From contig OY540814.1 in NCBI GenBank assembly GCA_961205875.1, forward strand, positions 25,302,151 through 25,366,150: a stretch of DNA of 64,000 nt. Direction: 5' to 3'. This DNA comes from Sialis fuliginosa. Lineage: Eukaryota; Arthropoda; Insecta; Megaloptera; Sialidae. The position numbers and the translations under genes are program-made. Of this stretch, positions 11,771 to 22,825 are shown piece after piece (the stretch's first letter is position 1; every line of letters begins with the position of its first letter). A model generated the notes under the pieces. That model searched no databases, had not been told where the DNA came from, and saw only the letters and a list, made by a program, of their open reading frames with translations.

Positions 11771-11868
11771 CAATGGCATAGTAAGAAATATTTTCGGGGG
11801 GGGGGGGGGGGGGGGATATGTAGATATAAGTTAAATTTTAAGAAGGTATTTTGAACTGATGTTTTTTA
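11771..11868 (-). mobile_element. hAT-type MITE, partial copy of the 39771-39872 family
   Basis: Begins CAATGGCATAGTAAGAAATA and runs through a poly-G tract to 'gaaggtattttgaactgat'. This is the reverse complement of the LRR-adjacent element (GCCCCCCGAAATATTTT, ATCAGTTCAAAATACCTTC). The second terminal inverted repeat is not found. Confidence 0.65.
11796..11815 (+). repeat. G20 homopolymer
   Basis: Twenty consecutive G inside a hAT MITE copy; the related copy at 39841 has only six C (opposite strand). Similar runs: 12477-12489 (13 G), 17937-17950 (14 G), 37137-37150 (14 G), 58836-58845 (10 C). Confidence 0.9.
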
Positions 11869-12639
11869 GAACAGTAAATGATTCGGGGAGGGTGGAGGGT
11901 ACGTCATTAGTACCATCAGCCCCCTTCTACTTAAATTATTGAAAATTTAAAAAAAACGTATGGGCAAAAGTTATTCCTTACATCGTGAGAAATATTTTTC
12001 GCCGAAAAAATTTTTCTCTAAGACCAATAGTTGAGCAGTTAAATAGTTTATAAGAATTCTCGAGTTAAATTTTCAAAGTTTATGAATTTTTTCAGATTTT
12101 TCTGATCGATTCTTTTGGCGATAAGGGTGGGGGACAGACATTTTTAAGCGTCTTTTTTGAAAAATGTTTTAAAAATGCAATCTTATAATTGAATTTGTGC
12201 TTCAATAAGTTTTCATTTGACACCTTACACGATGCTTATGAAATTTTATTTTTTCCATTTCTTAATTAACCACCGGAATCAAAATTCAACTTTTGATACT
12301 TCCCATCTAGGTATAATATTTGGGCCACCATTCTCAGAGAAAATTGTCTGTGGCAGACGGACGGACACCATAAGGAACACTAAAAACCAACAAAATGCGG
12401 TTTAAGTATATTTATATTCGGAAAGATTATGATTGAAATATTAAACAGTGTACAGAAATAGATCTATAATTATAGAGGGGGGGGGGGGGTGATTCGAGTA
12501 CCGCGCAATAAATTATGGTGTTTAAAACAGAAAGCCCAGCTCTTGTGACAATCCATCAACGTAATTGACGCGCGGATCGGGTTTTATTATAAATATTTAT
12601 TTTACATATTGTTTTTTAATAGGATTTTTATAATCTACA
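11869..12639. other. Non-genic stretch
   Basis: Includes 'ctgtggcagacggacggacac...aaggaacact' (about 12345-12380), a fragment of the AGGGTTCC-type family, and the G13 run. No gene. Confidence 0.45.
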
Positions 12640-13240
12640 GGGATTTTAATTTGGCATTAGACTGCAAGGATGGGTACGTTTATCTTGTCGTTATGGAGAT
12701 TTTCAGAATGCGAATTTTCAAATTATTGCAGACCGGTCAAATATCAATATTTTTAACGGTGAATTTACGTTTTTTAATATTTTTGATACATTTATACAGT
12801 ATACATCTTTAAGTATAAGGTACTGGTACCAGTCTTGGCCGCTTTAAGAGCAGGTATACTGTTTTTTGAGATTGATGGACTTCTTTTTTGAAATTCTCAT
12901 GAACTCACGTTACTAATAAAACTAGTAAGTACTTCTCTATTAAATTAATTATATAGGGATTATAATTGGGCATTAGACAGCAAGGATGGAGGCGTTTATC
13001 TTGTCATTATGGAGATTTTCAGAATGCGAATTTTCAAATTATTGCGGACCGGTCAAATATCAATAATTTTTACGGTGAATTTACGTTTTTTAATATTTTT
13101 GATATATTACACATCTTTAAGTATAAGGTACTGGCACCAGTCTTGGCCGCTTTTTGAAATTGATGGGTTTCTTTTTTGTAATTCTCATGAACTCACGTTA
13201 CTAATAAAAGTAGTACTTCTCTATTAAATAAATTATTTTG
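12640..13240 (+). repeat. Tandem duplication of about 316 bp spanning a MITE insertion boundary
   Basis: Unit 1 (12640-12955) and unit 2 (12956-13240) both start 'gggatt(t)taatt(t)gg(g)cattaga', continue through 'gagattttcagaatgcgaat' and 'gaccggtcaaatatcaat', and pass into the MITE A left end at 12818 and 13126. The repeat therefore contains about 175 bp of flank plus about 140 bp of MITE, duplicated after insertion. The short open frames at 12609-12812 and 13009-13227 are the same sequence read twice. Confidence 0.85.
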
Positions 13241-13563
13241 TTAATGTTTTTTCTTCAGTAATGGATAAAGTAAAATCAAGAATAGGCATCCAGTGATGGA
13301 CACTTGCTTATGATTACAAAATGATAATTACTACAACACAAAAGTTATAAAATAAAGAATCCTAAAATTTGAAACAGATGCTGTGATAATATAATAATAA
13401 TTAATAAATAGATTAGACATTTTGACATCCATTGACCGATTGTCATCAAATTAAGCTGTTTTACAGTTAAGTTATGGCAGAAATCAAACATCAACAAAAA
13501 TTTTTAATGTAGTACATTTAATTAATGAAGTGTCCAACACTAGACTGATTGGTGCCAGTACCT
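13126..13563 (+). mobile_element. MITE family A, full copy
   Basis: TA-AGGTACTGGCACCAGTCTTG at the left and ...GATTGGTGCCAGTACCT-TA at the right. The internal landmarks 'cagtaatggataaagtaaaa', 'gtgatggacacttgcttatg' and 'cattgaccgattgtcatcaa' are present in family order. Confidence 0.85.
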
Positions 13564-13565
13564 TA

Positions 13566-14013
13566 TGTATTCCTTCGATTTACTGAATGAATTATAACCG
13601 TTAACGGAATACTGATTGACTTTAAATCCCTAAAACCGTGAACAGATTACAACAAATTGTCGGTATTTTCTAAGAAACATTCACAACGATGATGGATGAA
13701 TTAAACTTCCGTTGGAAAGGGTTAAAACAGACCTGTCAGAAAATATACGAAGCAAAACCTATGTGTATAAAAGTTTTACCAAACTTTTACATGAATTTTA
13801 CTCAAACTGTACGCCATTTGTTATGGTTGTTAATTTATTTCTGTACAATTGACAAGTGGAATAACGACTTTATAATTATTCTGCATAATATTGTATATAT
13901 TATGTATAAAAATTGTGTTTAAAATTATTTCTATAAAAAACAATTTTTCACGACGAGCTTTGGAAAAAAGTTTAACTGAATTAATTATTTTTGAAGATTT
14001 TTTGATAAACAAA
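13566..14013. other. Non-genic stretch
   Basis: An open frame at 13689-13922 (77 codons) is unrecognised and unsupported. No element ends seen. Confidence 0.4.
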
Positions 14014-14140
14014 TCTTGAGGCTTCCGCGGTGATCTTGATATCGGTAACGTTTCATCAACATTGCAGTGAATATCTTTAGGGCTGAAGATGTCCATAACA
14101 CGACCAAATCGACGCGGCTTACACCCAGAAGCGTAGATCT
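14014..14140 (-). repeat. Repeat family H copy 2, longest
   Basis: On the minus strand, about 120 bases read without a stop from 'gcttctgggtgtaagccgcg' through 'atggacatcttcagccctaa' to 'accgcggaagcctcaaga'. The peptide includes KPRRFGRVMDIFSPKDIHC, sharing KPRRFGRV with the 1.6-kb copy. I do not recognise the protein. Confidence 0.55.
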
Positions 14141-14559
14141 ATTTTTTGATAAAATTTGGCAAATAAATTCTTCAAACAACGTTTTTGTTTTCTTGTCATA
14201 TCCAGAAGTGGAGGGGGAGAAGTAAAAATGCGTGATTTTGTTTGACGTATTTTATGGATTACACCAATGATAATAAATAACATATGAATGTATCCCAAAG
14301 TGATAGTTTTATCGAAGTCAACATTGTTTTAATCAAATATACATTTATTGGCATTATCATTATGATTATTGTTATTATTATTATTATATGTAGTAAATAA
14401 TCAATATGTACAATGCAAGTTCAATATGAAAGCATATTATATTATAATATTGTTGATGTATTAAAGTTAATGCATACAATACAAAACGATAATATAAATA
14501 TTTATGTGATTAATATATCAATATCGCAAATATGAATATTTTGTAAAATTTAAAATTGT

Positions 14560-14705
14560 ATGTATAAAGAATTTTCACACAAATGTGCTTCCAGCTAACG
14601 CTATCTGCTAGGAGTCAAATTGTTATGAAATTGCTTGATATTTTAAAGCAGTGGTAATAGATGTATAATGAGGTACACTTAGCAGCACTTATTTTATGTC
14701 GCTGA
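14560..14705. mobile_element. Fragment of the 'cagctaacgctatctgctag' MITE (family F)
   Basis: Shares 'gcttccagctaacgctatct', 'ctaggagtcaaattgttatg' and 'cagcacttattttatg' with the complete element at 35724-35964. Confidence 0.6.
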
Positions 14706-14785
14706 TTTCTACTTAAACTTGTCTAATTCTAGGTAATAGTCTATAAAATAAAAATATATTTGATTTTTTTGTTTCAAATCACTAC

Positions 14786-15323
14786 AATAGGCATGATGCC
14801 TAATTTTTAAAAACTATTTTATGATCTTACGTGTCTCTTATTTCCAAAAAAATGCATATTTCTGCAAAAAATAAAGGTTTAATCACAAAAATTGACCCTT
14901 TTAAAACTAATTTTGAATTTGACGCCAAAACGCTCGCAGGTGTCATGGCGCATTTTTGACGTCACGCCTATGTAAACACTCCTTGTCAACTATAATAAAT
15001 CCTTGTTCCATCGCTAATGTTTCTCGGTTTTACTTTTGGTAATACAAAACTGAGCAAATTGATAATTTAAAACCACAAAATAATTTATAAACAGTGTAGA
15101 TATTAATGAAACAAAAATGACGTTTACGTAGCCGTGACGTCATCCACTTTGGTGTTTTATCAAACATGGCGGATTGCTGTATTTTGTGTTTTTATTTTAA
15201 CAAAAATCATATTAATCTCGCTTTTAATATAAAAATAAATACATTTTTTAGAATCTTTTTAACTTATTTCATTATTTAAAATCATAATTTCAGTGATACT
15301 TTGTTACTGGCATCATGCCTATT
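14786..15323. mobile_element. MITE with AATAGGCATGATGCC termini carrying two CRE-like sites
   Basis: Left AATAGGCATGATGCC and right GGCATCATGCCTATT are exact inverted repeats 538 bp apart. The interior has two GACGTCA cores, 'ttttgacgtcacgcc' near 14956 and 'ccgtgacgtcatcc' near 15134, and 'aaacatggcggatt'. No coding capacity. Confidence 0.75.
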
Positions 15324-15869
15324 AGAGATGTCCACCCAGTCCTTTGACTCCAAAAAATACAAAGTATTATGAAATTTACTAAAAAAAATTTTTTTTTTAC
15401 AATTTAAGATGCAAGTAAAAACATATTATTTTTTTTGTAGCGAAAAAAAAATTCTGAAATAAGCTTTAAATTTTAGGCTTCACACCGCAATACTGAATCT
15501 TCCATATATCAAATATTTATGTTACACTAGTATAAAAACAACTTCCATTATCCAAGCCGACTGTAGATACATTTAACAAGTACGCATATTAAATATTAAA
15601 ACTTAAAAATAACTGGCTGTATCCCCAGTGGAATAGAATACATTTATGAGCGTGATCTGACGGGGTTTTGTCACGCGTGTATAAAATACAATAAATACAT
15701 ATATACATATATGTATATCAACACTCTGCGGGATTACATGTCGTCTGTATGCGTGTCTGTGTGTTTGTTTGGATTTGGGATAAAGTAAAACCAGTGTCTA
15801 CGCAAAACGTATACCGGGTGTTTTTTTAAAAGACTTTCCAGCAGATTATTTCCAAAATAACGAATTTTT
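15324..15869. other. Non-genic stretch
   Basis: Contains 'ataccgggtgtttttttaaaag' near 15811-15832, the kind of terminus seen on many insect elements, just outside the palindrome that follows. No gene. Confidence 0.4.
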
Positions 15870-16583
15870 AGAGAAAATGTTTCATACAAAAGTTTCATGG
15901 TTTCGAGAGGGCTCAATACTGACATGATGGGTTGACCTTAAAATGGGTTTTCAGGTTTAACTTTTCTTTTATTTTTATTATTATTTTATTTTACCTGAAA
16001 CATTTTTTCTGAAAATGTCTACTTTTTATGATATGGATCAAAACAAAAATTTTTGGATTTTCAATAATTTTTTACTCGAAAACTATTAATTTTATATATA
16101 TCATAAGAGGTAAAAAGTGCTTAGATTTAGGCAATGATTCTCAAATATTTTTATTTTAATTGTTTTTAATGTTTTTCTTCAAAATTTCAAAAAAATTACT
16201 CTATTAAAAAGTTGCATAAAAAGTTAATATTAAATTTGAATAAAAAAAGAGAATCCTTGATTAAATCTAAGTACTTTTTTCCTCTTGTGATTTTTCTAAA
16301 AAATGTATAGATTTCGAGTAAAAAATTATTGAATATCCAGAAATGTCTTTTTGTTTTGCTCCATATCATAAAAAATGGACTTTTTCAGAAATTTTCAGAA
16401 AAAATTTTCAAGTAAAAGTAGCTTATTTTTCCTCGTTAATTACGAATCTGCAATAAAAAATATAGATTTAGATTTAAAAAAGAAAAGTTGAACCTGAAAA
16501 CCCATTAAGGTGACCTTTTCAAGGTCAACCCATATTGTCAATATTTAGCACCCTCAAAACCATGAAACTTTTGTTTGAAAATT
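15870..16583. repeat. Large diverged palindrome (fold-back element), about 714 bp
   Basis: The left arm reads 'aagtttcatggtttcgagag...gggttgacct...gggttttcaggtt'. The right arm reads 'aacctgaaaaccca...aggtcaaccc...accctcaaaaccatgaaactt'. Inner blocks 'tttggattttcaataatttt' / 'aaaaaattattgaatatcc' and 'gcttagatttaggcaa' / 'ttgattaaatctaagta' also pair. Arms are about 300 bp with visible divergence. Matching outward open frames (MSVLSPLETMKLL on minus, MSIFSTLKTMKLL on plus) are a by-product of the symmetry. Confidence 0.8.
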
Positions 16584-17691
16584 CATTATCAATTTTCATC
16601 AAGGTAGAAGACTTTTTATTTTTTAATAAACGATCTTACAACCGGATGTTTACTTTAAAATTCGCCGCAACTGTCTTGTTGGGCCTCACTGCAATAAGAG
16701 AGTTATGTTTATTAATAATAATTAAATTATTAATTTAATTTATAAATTAAAACGTGATTTTAATACCGATATAAAATATTTATTAATCTGCAATTCTAAC
16801 AACAAATAAGTTACCTAATTCTTCCATTGGTCGTTATTTTATTTTATGTCACAAAATGTGAACATTTTGTCAGATTTTTTTTGGTAATCTTGAGCAGAAA
16901 ATTTATATCAAAAAGTTAATGACAACATAAAATTTGATATGAACGAAGAATTTTATATTATGAGAATGCCCTAATCAAAATACGAACTTTTTCGCATAAA
17001 AAAGTAATCTGTGTTGAGTGTATGCAATTTTTTTTTAACTGCTCAAGGTATTTCTTTGTTATTGATAATAAACTTCCAAGTTTATAATAAATTCATTATT
17101 AACTGAAAAATATTACGTTTGCTTTAATATTTTATCCGAAACCCCAAATAAGTATGAAATTATATTTTAAAAGAAAAATGTACTTTTTTTTCTCATATTA
17201 AAACGATTACAAAGTTTCTCGTATCTTCGATATGACGAAGAAGCAATAGGTTCTCTTTGTTAGACTCTTTACTTTAATAGCAATTTAATTTTACTTCAGA
17301 AACAGAAAAGGTGGTACAATTTTAATAACCAGAAACTAAAATTTATTCATCAGAAGTTCTTGAATTTTTACGACCTCGTCCTGCCCATAAAATTTATGAT
17401 CATGGACTGTAGATTAGTATAAAAAAGAATATAAAAGATCAATTTATTTCCACGCTATATTTTCCCTCTGTAAAATCCCCTACAAGTAAAATCGAAGGGT
17501 TGATATGTAGACATTTCTTATTCTGTCAATTAATATAGATCTGGGCACGTGAGTATTTTCATTTCCGAAGGTTATTCTACGTCTTTTGTTTTCTTTTAGA
17601 TGGACTGATCCATATATAGGTTGGTCCTCTTTACCAGTGGCTCTCAACAAATGTGTTAAGCTTCTAACAAGATACTGATTATGTATAAATC
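16584..17691. other. Non-genic stretch
   Basis: 17190-17247 matches the 3' end of family C ('aaaacgattacaaagtttctcgtatcttcgatat'). No other structure is recognised. Confidence 0.5.
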
Positions 17692-17850
17692 CATACTAAT
17701 ATTATAAATGCAAAAGTAAAAGTATGTCTGTCTGTTTGTTACATTTTTACGACTAAACCGCTGAACCGATCTTGATGAAATTTGCATGAAGATAGCTTGC
17801 ATCCTGAGGAAGGACAAAGGCTTCTTTATATTCCAAAAAGTTTTTGAGAA
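17692..17850 (+). repeat. Family D copy
   Basis: 'taatattataaatgcaaaag', 'gtctgtctgtttgtta', 'cgctgaaccgatcttgatga', 'gcttgcatcctgaggaagga'. Truncated where a hAT element is inserted at 17863. Confidence 0.75.
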
Positions 17851-17862
17851 AAGTTTTAGGAT

Positions 17863-18302
17863 CAGTGCCGGATTAAGCCAGCGAAGGAATTGTAGCAAAT
17901 GTTATAAGGAGGCCCTTGGCAGTGGTGTCACTAGGAGGGGGGGGGGGGGGAGGGTGACACTCGGGGTGGAATTCAATAGTGTCACCCCCAAAAAATTAGA
18001 AAGTGCAAATCAAGATATAACTGTTTGAAAATTTGATTTTTTTTTACTTTTTTTTAATTATCCCTTAATTTTTTTGCGTAGTGTATAATAAAACATCATT
18101 TTTACAAACAAACTTTTCCAATTTAATGAGGGAAAATTTAGAAAAATCGATTTTTCGATAAAATCGAATCGAGGTAGGAAACCCTAAAATTAAATTATTA
18201 ATTACTGTAGATTTGGATAACCATTGGACGGTAGGTGGTAAATCCCAGAGACGCGGGGCCCGTAGCATTAGCTACCCCTGCTACATGGCTAAACCGGCAC
18301 TG
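17863..18302. mobile_element. hAT-type element, 440 bp, with 8-bp target duplication and a nested insertion
   Basis: Left end CAGTGCCGGATTAAGCCA and right end TGGCTAAACCGGCACTG, flanked by TTTAGGAT and TTTAGGAC, an 8-bp duplication with one change. A second unit beginning CAGTGGTGTCACTAGGAG at 17921 followed by G14 appears nested inside; its relative is at 3852-3925. The short open frames on both strands are not genes. Confidence 0.82.
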
Positions 18303-18310
18303 TTTAGGAC

Positions 18311-19991
18311 CACTGTTTAGCAATGTCCTAGAGGGATTTTTCTATGGCTTTGTTTTCATTGTTCCCTTCACAATGCATCACATATTGTATTAAATCTAGC
18401 TATTCCAGTTTATATTGAGTATGATCCTTGTATTGTTTGTATTACCTACTATGATGTTCTTTCTTTCAACAGGATACGTTTCCAATCAGTAGGTTTTGTT
18501 AGCAAATATAGTTATGTTGTTTGTTCTCGTAAACGAATTCTAAATTTAAATATTTATTTTAAAATTTAATACCGATATAGTATCTATGAATTGTTTGTAC
18601 TCGATTTTTAAGGTTACGTCAAAATGGAAACTATAGTGGCGAAGTTTTGTTTTGTTCGTCTGTCTGTCCGCAGCATAACTTAAAAACTAGTAGACCGTTT
18701 GAGCTATAATTTGGAATATATAAGTAAAATTTCCTAAATTTCAAAATTTCATTATTTTTCGAGATATTTTTTATGAGAGCGAAACGTGAGATATCAAAAT
18801 GTCTAGTAATTTTACAATGTAAGCAATGCCTTTTTTGTGAAATATTTTAAATGCGGTTTTCTGTGGAAATGAGACCCTACTGTATTTTATAGAGGAAATA
18901 TCTGTTATTTTAGGAAAAATGGTTTCATTGATATCGGTCAATATTGACGGAATCCGCACATTGTGTACGATGTACACTTTGCTGACTTTTAATTACTATT
19001 TTTATTTAGCAAACAAAAAAATCGTTGTTTTAAAATTTTCGTAAAATCATATTTTTTTTTACTATACATATTTACTATTAGAAAATACGTTGATTTTTTT
19101 AAGTAACATGTCCATTGGCCATTTATTTAATCTTTTTCGTGATTTTATCATTTTACAAAGTTGGAAATTGCCTAGAATTTTTGAAGTGAAACTTCTTTAG
19201 CGAGCTAGTGAATTATAATGACCTCTACACGTTTTAAATTACGACAAGTTTTCTAAATGATACGCTAAGGAGAGTGTGTTTTTTTTTGTTTTTTTTTTTG
19301 GTCCCGCAGGCCTATGTTTTAGTTTTGGATCAAAAGTTAATTGTCCCAAAAATTCAGACCTGTGGACGGCGCAAACCGAGTCTTTTTCCCATTTGATTAA
19401 CATGGGAAAAATTACTTTTTTACTTACTCGTGAATATCTCGTTGAAATAAATGTTTTTTTGAAAATTTCTCAGTGGAATATTTTGTAAAGAATTAAGTGC
19501 TCAATTCATAAATCCAATAAATTTTAAGAAATGTTTATTGAATTAAAAATTTTAGCATATTTTGAATCATTCTTGATACCCATTTGTAAATAATTTAAAA
19601 TTAAATCAGATCAGCTACTGATTTAAAAGTTAAAAGTAAGAATCTTGAAGCCTAGTAAATATTACCATTTATATTTTATCTCATTTTTACTACTGTCAAT
19701 GAACTCTACAATGAACTTTTTCGACTTGATTTTTCATCGTAAACCCCTCGGTTTATTTTCCATTAACTTGGGCCGAAGTTCATGAATTTTTTGTTGCTGC
19801 AGTTCTTGATTTTATTATGAAGGTGTTTCCTTTCTGTTTCACATTTATGATCCTTGCTGTATGGAGTTTTTGTCACGTATACTACGAGTTTATTATTCTT
19901 TTTTTAGTGCTCTTATACTCTCTTCTTAAATGAAAGAAATTTACAGTTGAAATATTCTATTTCCTATTTATTTTATTAAAGTTTAAGACAA
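18311..19991. other. Non-genic stretch
   Basis: 18604-18700 ('tgttcgtctgtctgtccgcag', 'cttaaaaactagtagaccg') is a dispersed-repeat head. A 70-codon open frame at 19276-19488 has no identifiable domain. Confidence 0.45.
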
Positions 19992-20079
19992 AATTAAGAT
20001 CAGTTAAGCGGTTTATCCGTGAAAAGGTTATAAACAGACAGACGGAGAGACTTTTTTGTATTTATAATATTAGTATGGA
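19992..20079 (-). repeat. Family D fragment, reverse
   Basis: 'aattaagatcagttaagcgg', 'ccgtgaaaaggttataaac', 'agacagacgg', 'tttataatattagtatgg'. Confidence 0.7.
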
Positions 20080-20159
20080 TTATTAAAAAATATTAAAGAA
20101 CATGGACGTCATATAGGTATGGTTCTCCATACCGTTTTTTTATGTACTTATATAAAATA

Positions 20160-20552
20160 CTAGCGCATTGGCCCGGTGTTACCCGGGGATATTAATTTAA
20201 TTAAACATAAGGTAAACTCATGATGGAAAGATATATATTTGTAGGTATCATGATTCAAACTGACATTCACATAATATAGTAATTGTTTTCAGCGTCTTAT
20301 ATTCCATGGCTACTGTGTTTTTATATAAATGACAGTTGTATGCTCTGACATCATGAAAACAAAAGACGCTGTGCAAAAGATTATTTTTAATCTTTTGATG
20401 TTAAATCTTAGATTTTCATAAAATATTATTAGCCACGATACTACTCGTAAAAATTATCTAACTATTGGTGAAAACCGTATTGAAATCGGTTTAGTAATTC
20501 CCGAGTCTTTAAGTCACACACAAACGAACATTCATTTATATATATATATGTT
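20160..20552 (+). repeat. Dispersed repeat family I
   Basis: Starts 'tagcgcattggcccggtgttacccgggg' and ends 'gaaaaccgtattgaaatcgg...aattcccgagtctttaag' with an AT microsatellite. Its start recurs in reverse at about 26980-27010 and its end at 27562-27602 and 30973-31005 (reverse). Confidence 0.65.
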
Positions 20553-22203
20553 AGATATTTAATGGGTTGTTGCTATGAAACAATTCATTGGTCTGCATGA
20601 TTTCAAATTTTAATACATTTTTTAACATTGCAGAAAACATCGCTAAACGAATTTTAAAAATTAATATAAAACAAATTGGTATTTATTAGGTACACGCAGA
20701 CAATAAAAAAATTATCTTAATGCGGAAGAATGAATTTTGGTTGATAAACATCTTATTTATCATGTTGCAATTATTTAGGTACCAAAGAAAAGAAGAATAT
20801 CAATTGGTGAATGTTACAAGAACTTGTTAGTTCAGCAGTGTGTATAAATTTAAAAGAATTACAGAAATTAAAGCTAATCTAAAATCTTTCTAAAGTCTGT
20901 TCTTATAAAAATTACAGAGGTTTCTTTATTTAACGAGCCACTTGAAAAATATACAGATTTAAATAAAAATGAAGAAACAACAGAAAATATAAGTCTTGGA
21001 AAATTTAATTAGTTAGTATTCATTTTTAAGGACTTAATGTAATAATTTTATAAAATAAATATACAGATCTAGTAGGTAATTATTTTTTGAAACAAACATG
21101 GAATGACAATTCAAAATATTTTTAATTTTTATTGTAATTTTTTTTAGATAAAGAATTGGGAGCGTTAATGGAAATTAAGTTAAAAAAATGTCCTTGCTGT
21201 ATTTATATTTTATTAAATTTTTTAAGTTCCGTAGTTTTGGGAGTAACGTTGGTTGAATTAATATTCGGAACAACGCAGCTTATCAGGGATTATTGAGAAA
21301 ATCTTTAAATGTTCTACCCTTTTCCCACCCTGGAGGAGGGACTCAGACTTCTCTGGAGGGGAGAAACTTCAGGATTGGACACGAAAATCGACAAAAATTG
21401 ATTTTTTTGTATTTTTTTATATTATATGAAAAAAATATATTGTCTGAATTTATTCTACTACAAAATACTTTTCTGAATTTTTAATTATACATATTTTTAT
21501 TTAATTGAATCGATTCACTCTATAATATAGAGTTCTTTTACATGCCAGAATAAAATATCATAACTTACATATTAAAATATTCAGAACCTTCTTTCTTTCA
21601 TTATCCTTAATTTATGGTTCATGAAATATTTTCAAATTATTACCGTCATGAGTTGAAACTTGAAATAAATTAATTATGCAGATTCTGATCTCTTGACACC
21701 AAATATTAAAGGTACATTCATAGAACTTTCGCAAACAATGGAACCAAGATTTGTTTATTGAAAACAAAAATAAATGTCACAATTAATAATGACTCTAACT
21801 TCTACCCTTCCGAACCAGATTTCTGTGTATTTCATATTGGATATGAATTCTTTATTTATTAAATTATGTTTTTCCCGGAAAAATAATACTTTTAAAGATT
21901 TCATATTTTTTTTAAATGGAATTATTTTTCCTAAATGTAAATTTATTATTTTCTCATATCTACTCCAGTCTGCCCTAAATTAATTAAATATTTTTGTACA
22001 AAACATTCAAAGATTTGTAATTATGGTAAATGTTTGTAAGATTGAAAATGAAATTTCAATCATTTTCCGTAATTAAGGAAAATTTATATTTGATTTATTT
22101 TCTACAGAACATTTATGTTCACTTCATGTTGAGCGTTTCTGCCAGAACACTAGTTTCTATATGAGAACAGAGAACATTTGATCAAATATTTACTGTAGGT
22201 ATA
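20553..22203. other. Non-genic stretch
   Basis: AT-rich. Open frames at 21293-21484 and 21774-21983 are unrecognised. No element termini seen. Confidence 0.45.
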
Positions 22204-22825
22204 AGGTACTAGCACCAGTTATGGCCGCTATAAGAGCAAAGTTGACTGTTTTTGAAATTATTAACTATATTAATGAAACAATAATATACTTAAGGTACTG
22301 GCACCAGTCTTGAACGCGTTAAGAGCAAAGTATATTTTTTTTTGGATTGGTGGGCTATACTTTTTGTAATTCTCATGAACTCATGTTACTAATAAAACAA
22401 GTAACTCTTTATTTAATCAATTTAATTACCAAAGTCCGCAAATATAGTATGTTTTTTAAATTATAACCTTTTATTTTATTTATGTTTTTATCTCCAGTAA
22501 TGGATAAAGTCAAACCAGTAATGAGTACGCAGTGATGGACACTTGTTAATGATTACAAAATGATAAGTACTACGACACAAATGATATAAAAGAAAGAATC
22601 GTCAAATTTGAAACAATTTAAAGCAGTTGTTATGATAATATAATAATTCATAAATAAATTATACTAATAATTAGTTTAAATGTCTACCATTTTGACACCT
22701 ATTGGCCGATTGTCATCAAATCACGCTGTAGGACAGTTAAATGTATATAGATTAATATTCAGAAATGGTAGTAATCAAATACAGTACAATTAATTAGAAA
22801 TTTGCCATTACTGGTATCAGTACCT
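22204..22825 (+). mobile_element. MITE family A: 5' fragment followed by a complete copy
   Basis: A first left end (TA-AGGTACTAGCACCAGTTATG) lies at 22204 and is broken after about 40 bases. A complete copy starts at 22293 (TA-AGGTACTGGCACCAGTCTTG) and ends at 22825 (...ATCAGTACCT-TA), 533 bp. The roughly 50 bases between them also flank the copy at 60279, in reverse. Confidence 0.85.

Noticed and set aside
15734..16738. Outward-facing open frames MSVLSPLETMKLL and MSIFSTLKTMKLL
   Set aside because: Again produced by palindrome symmetry; the frames extend only into arm and flank sequence.
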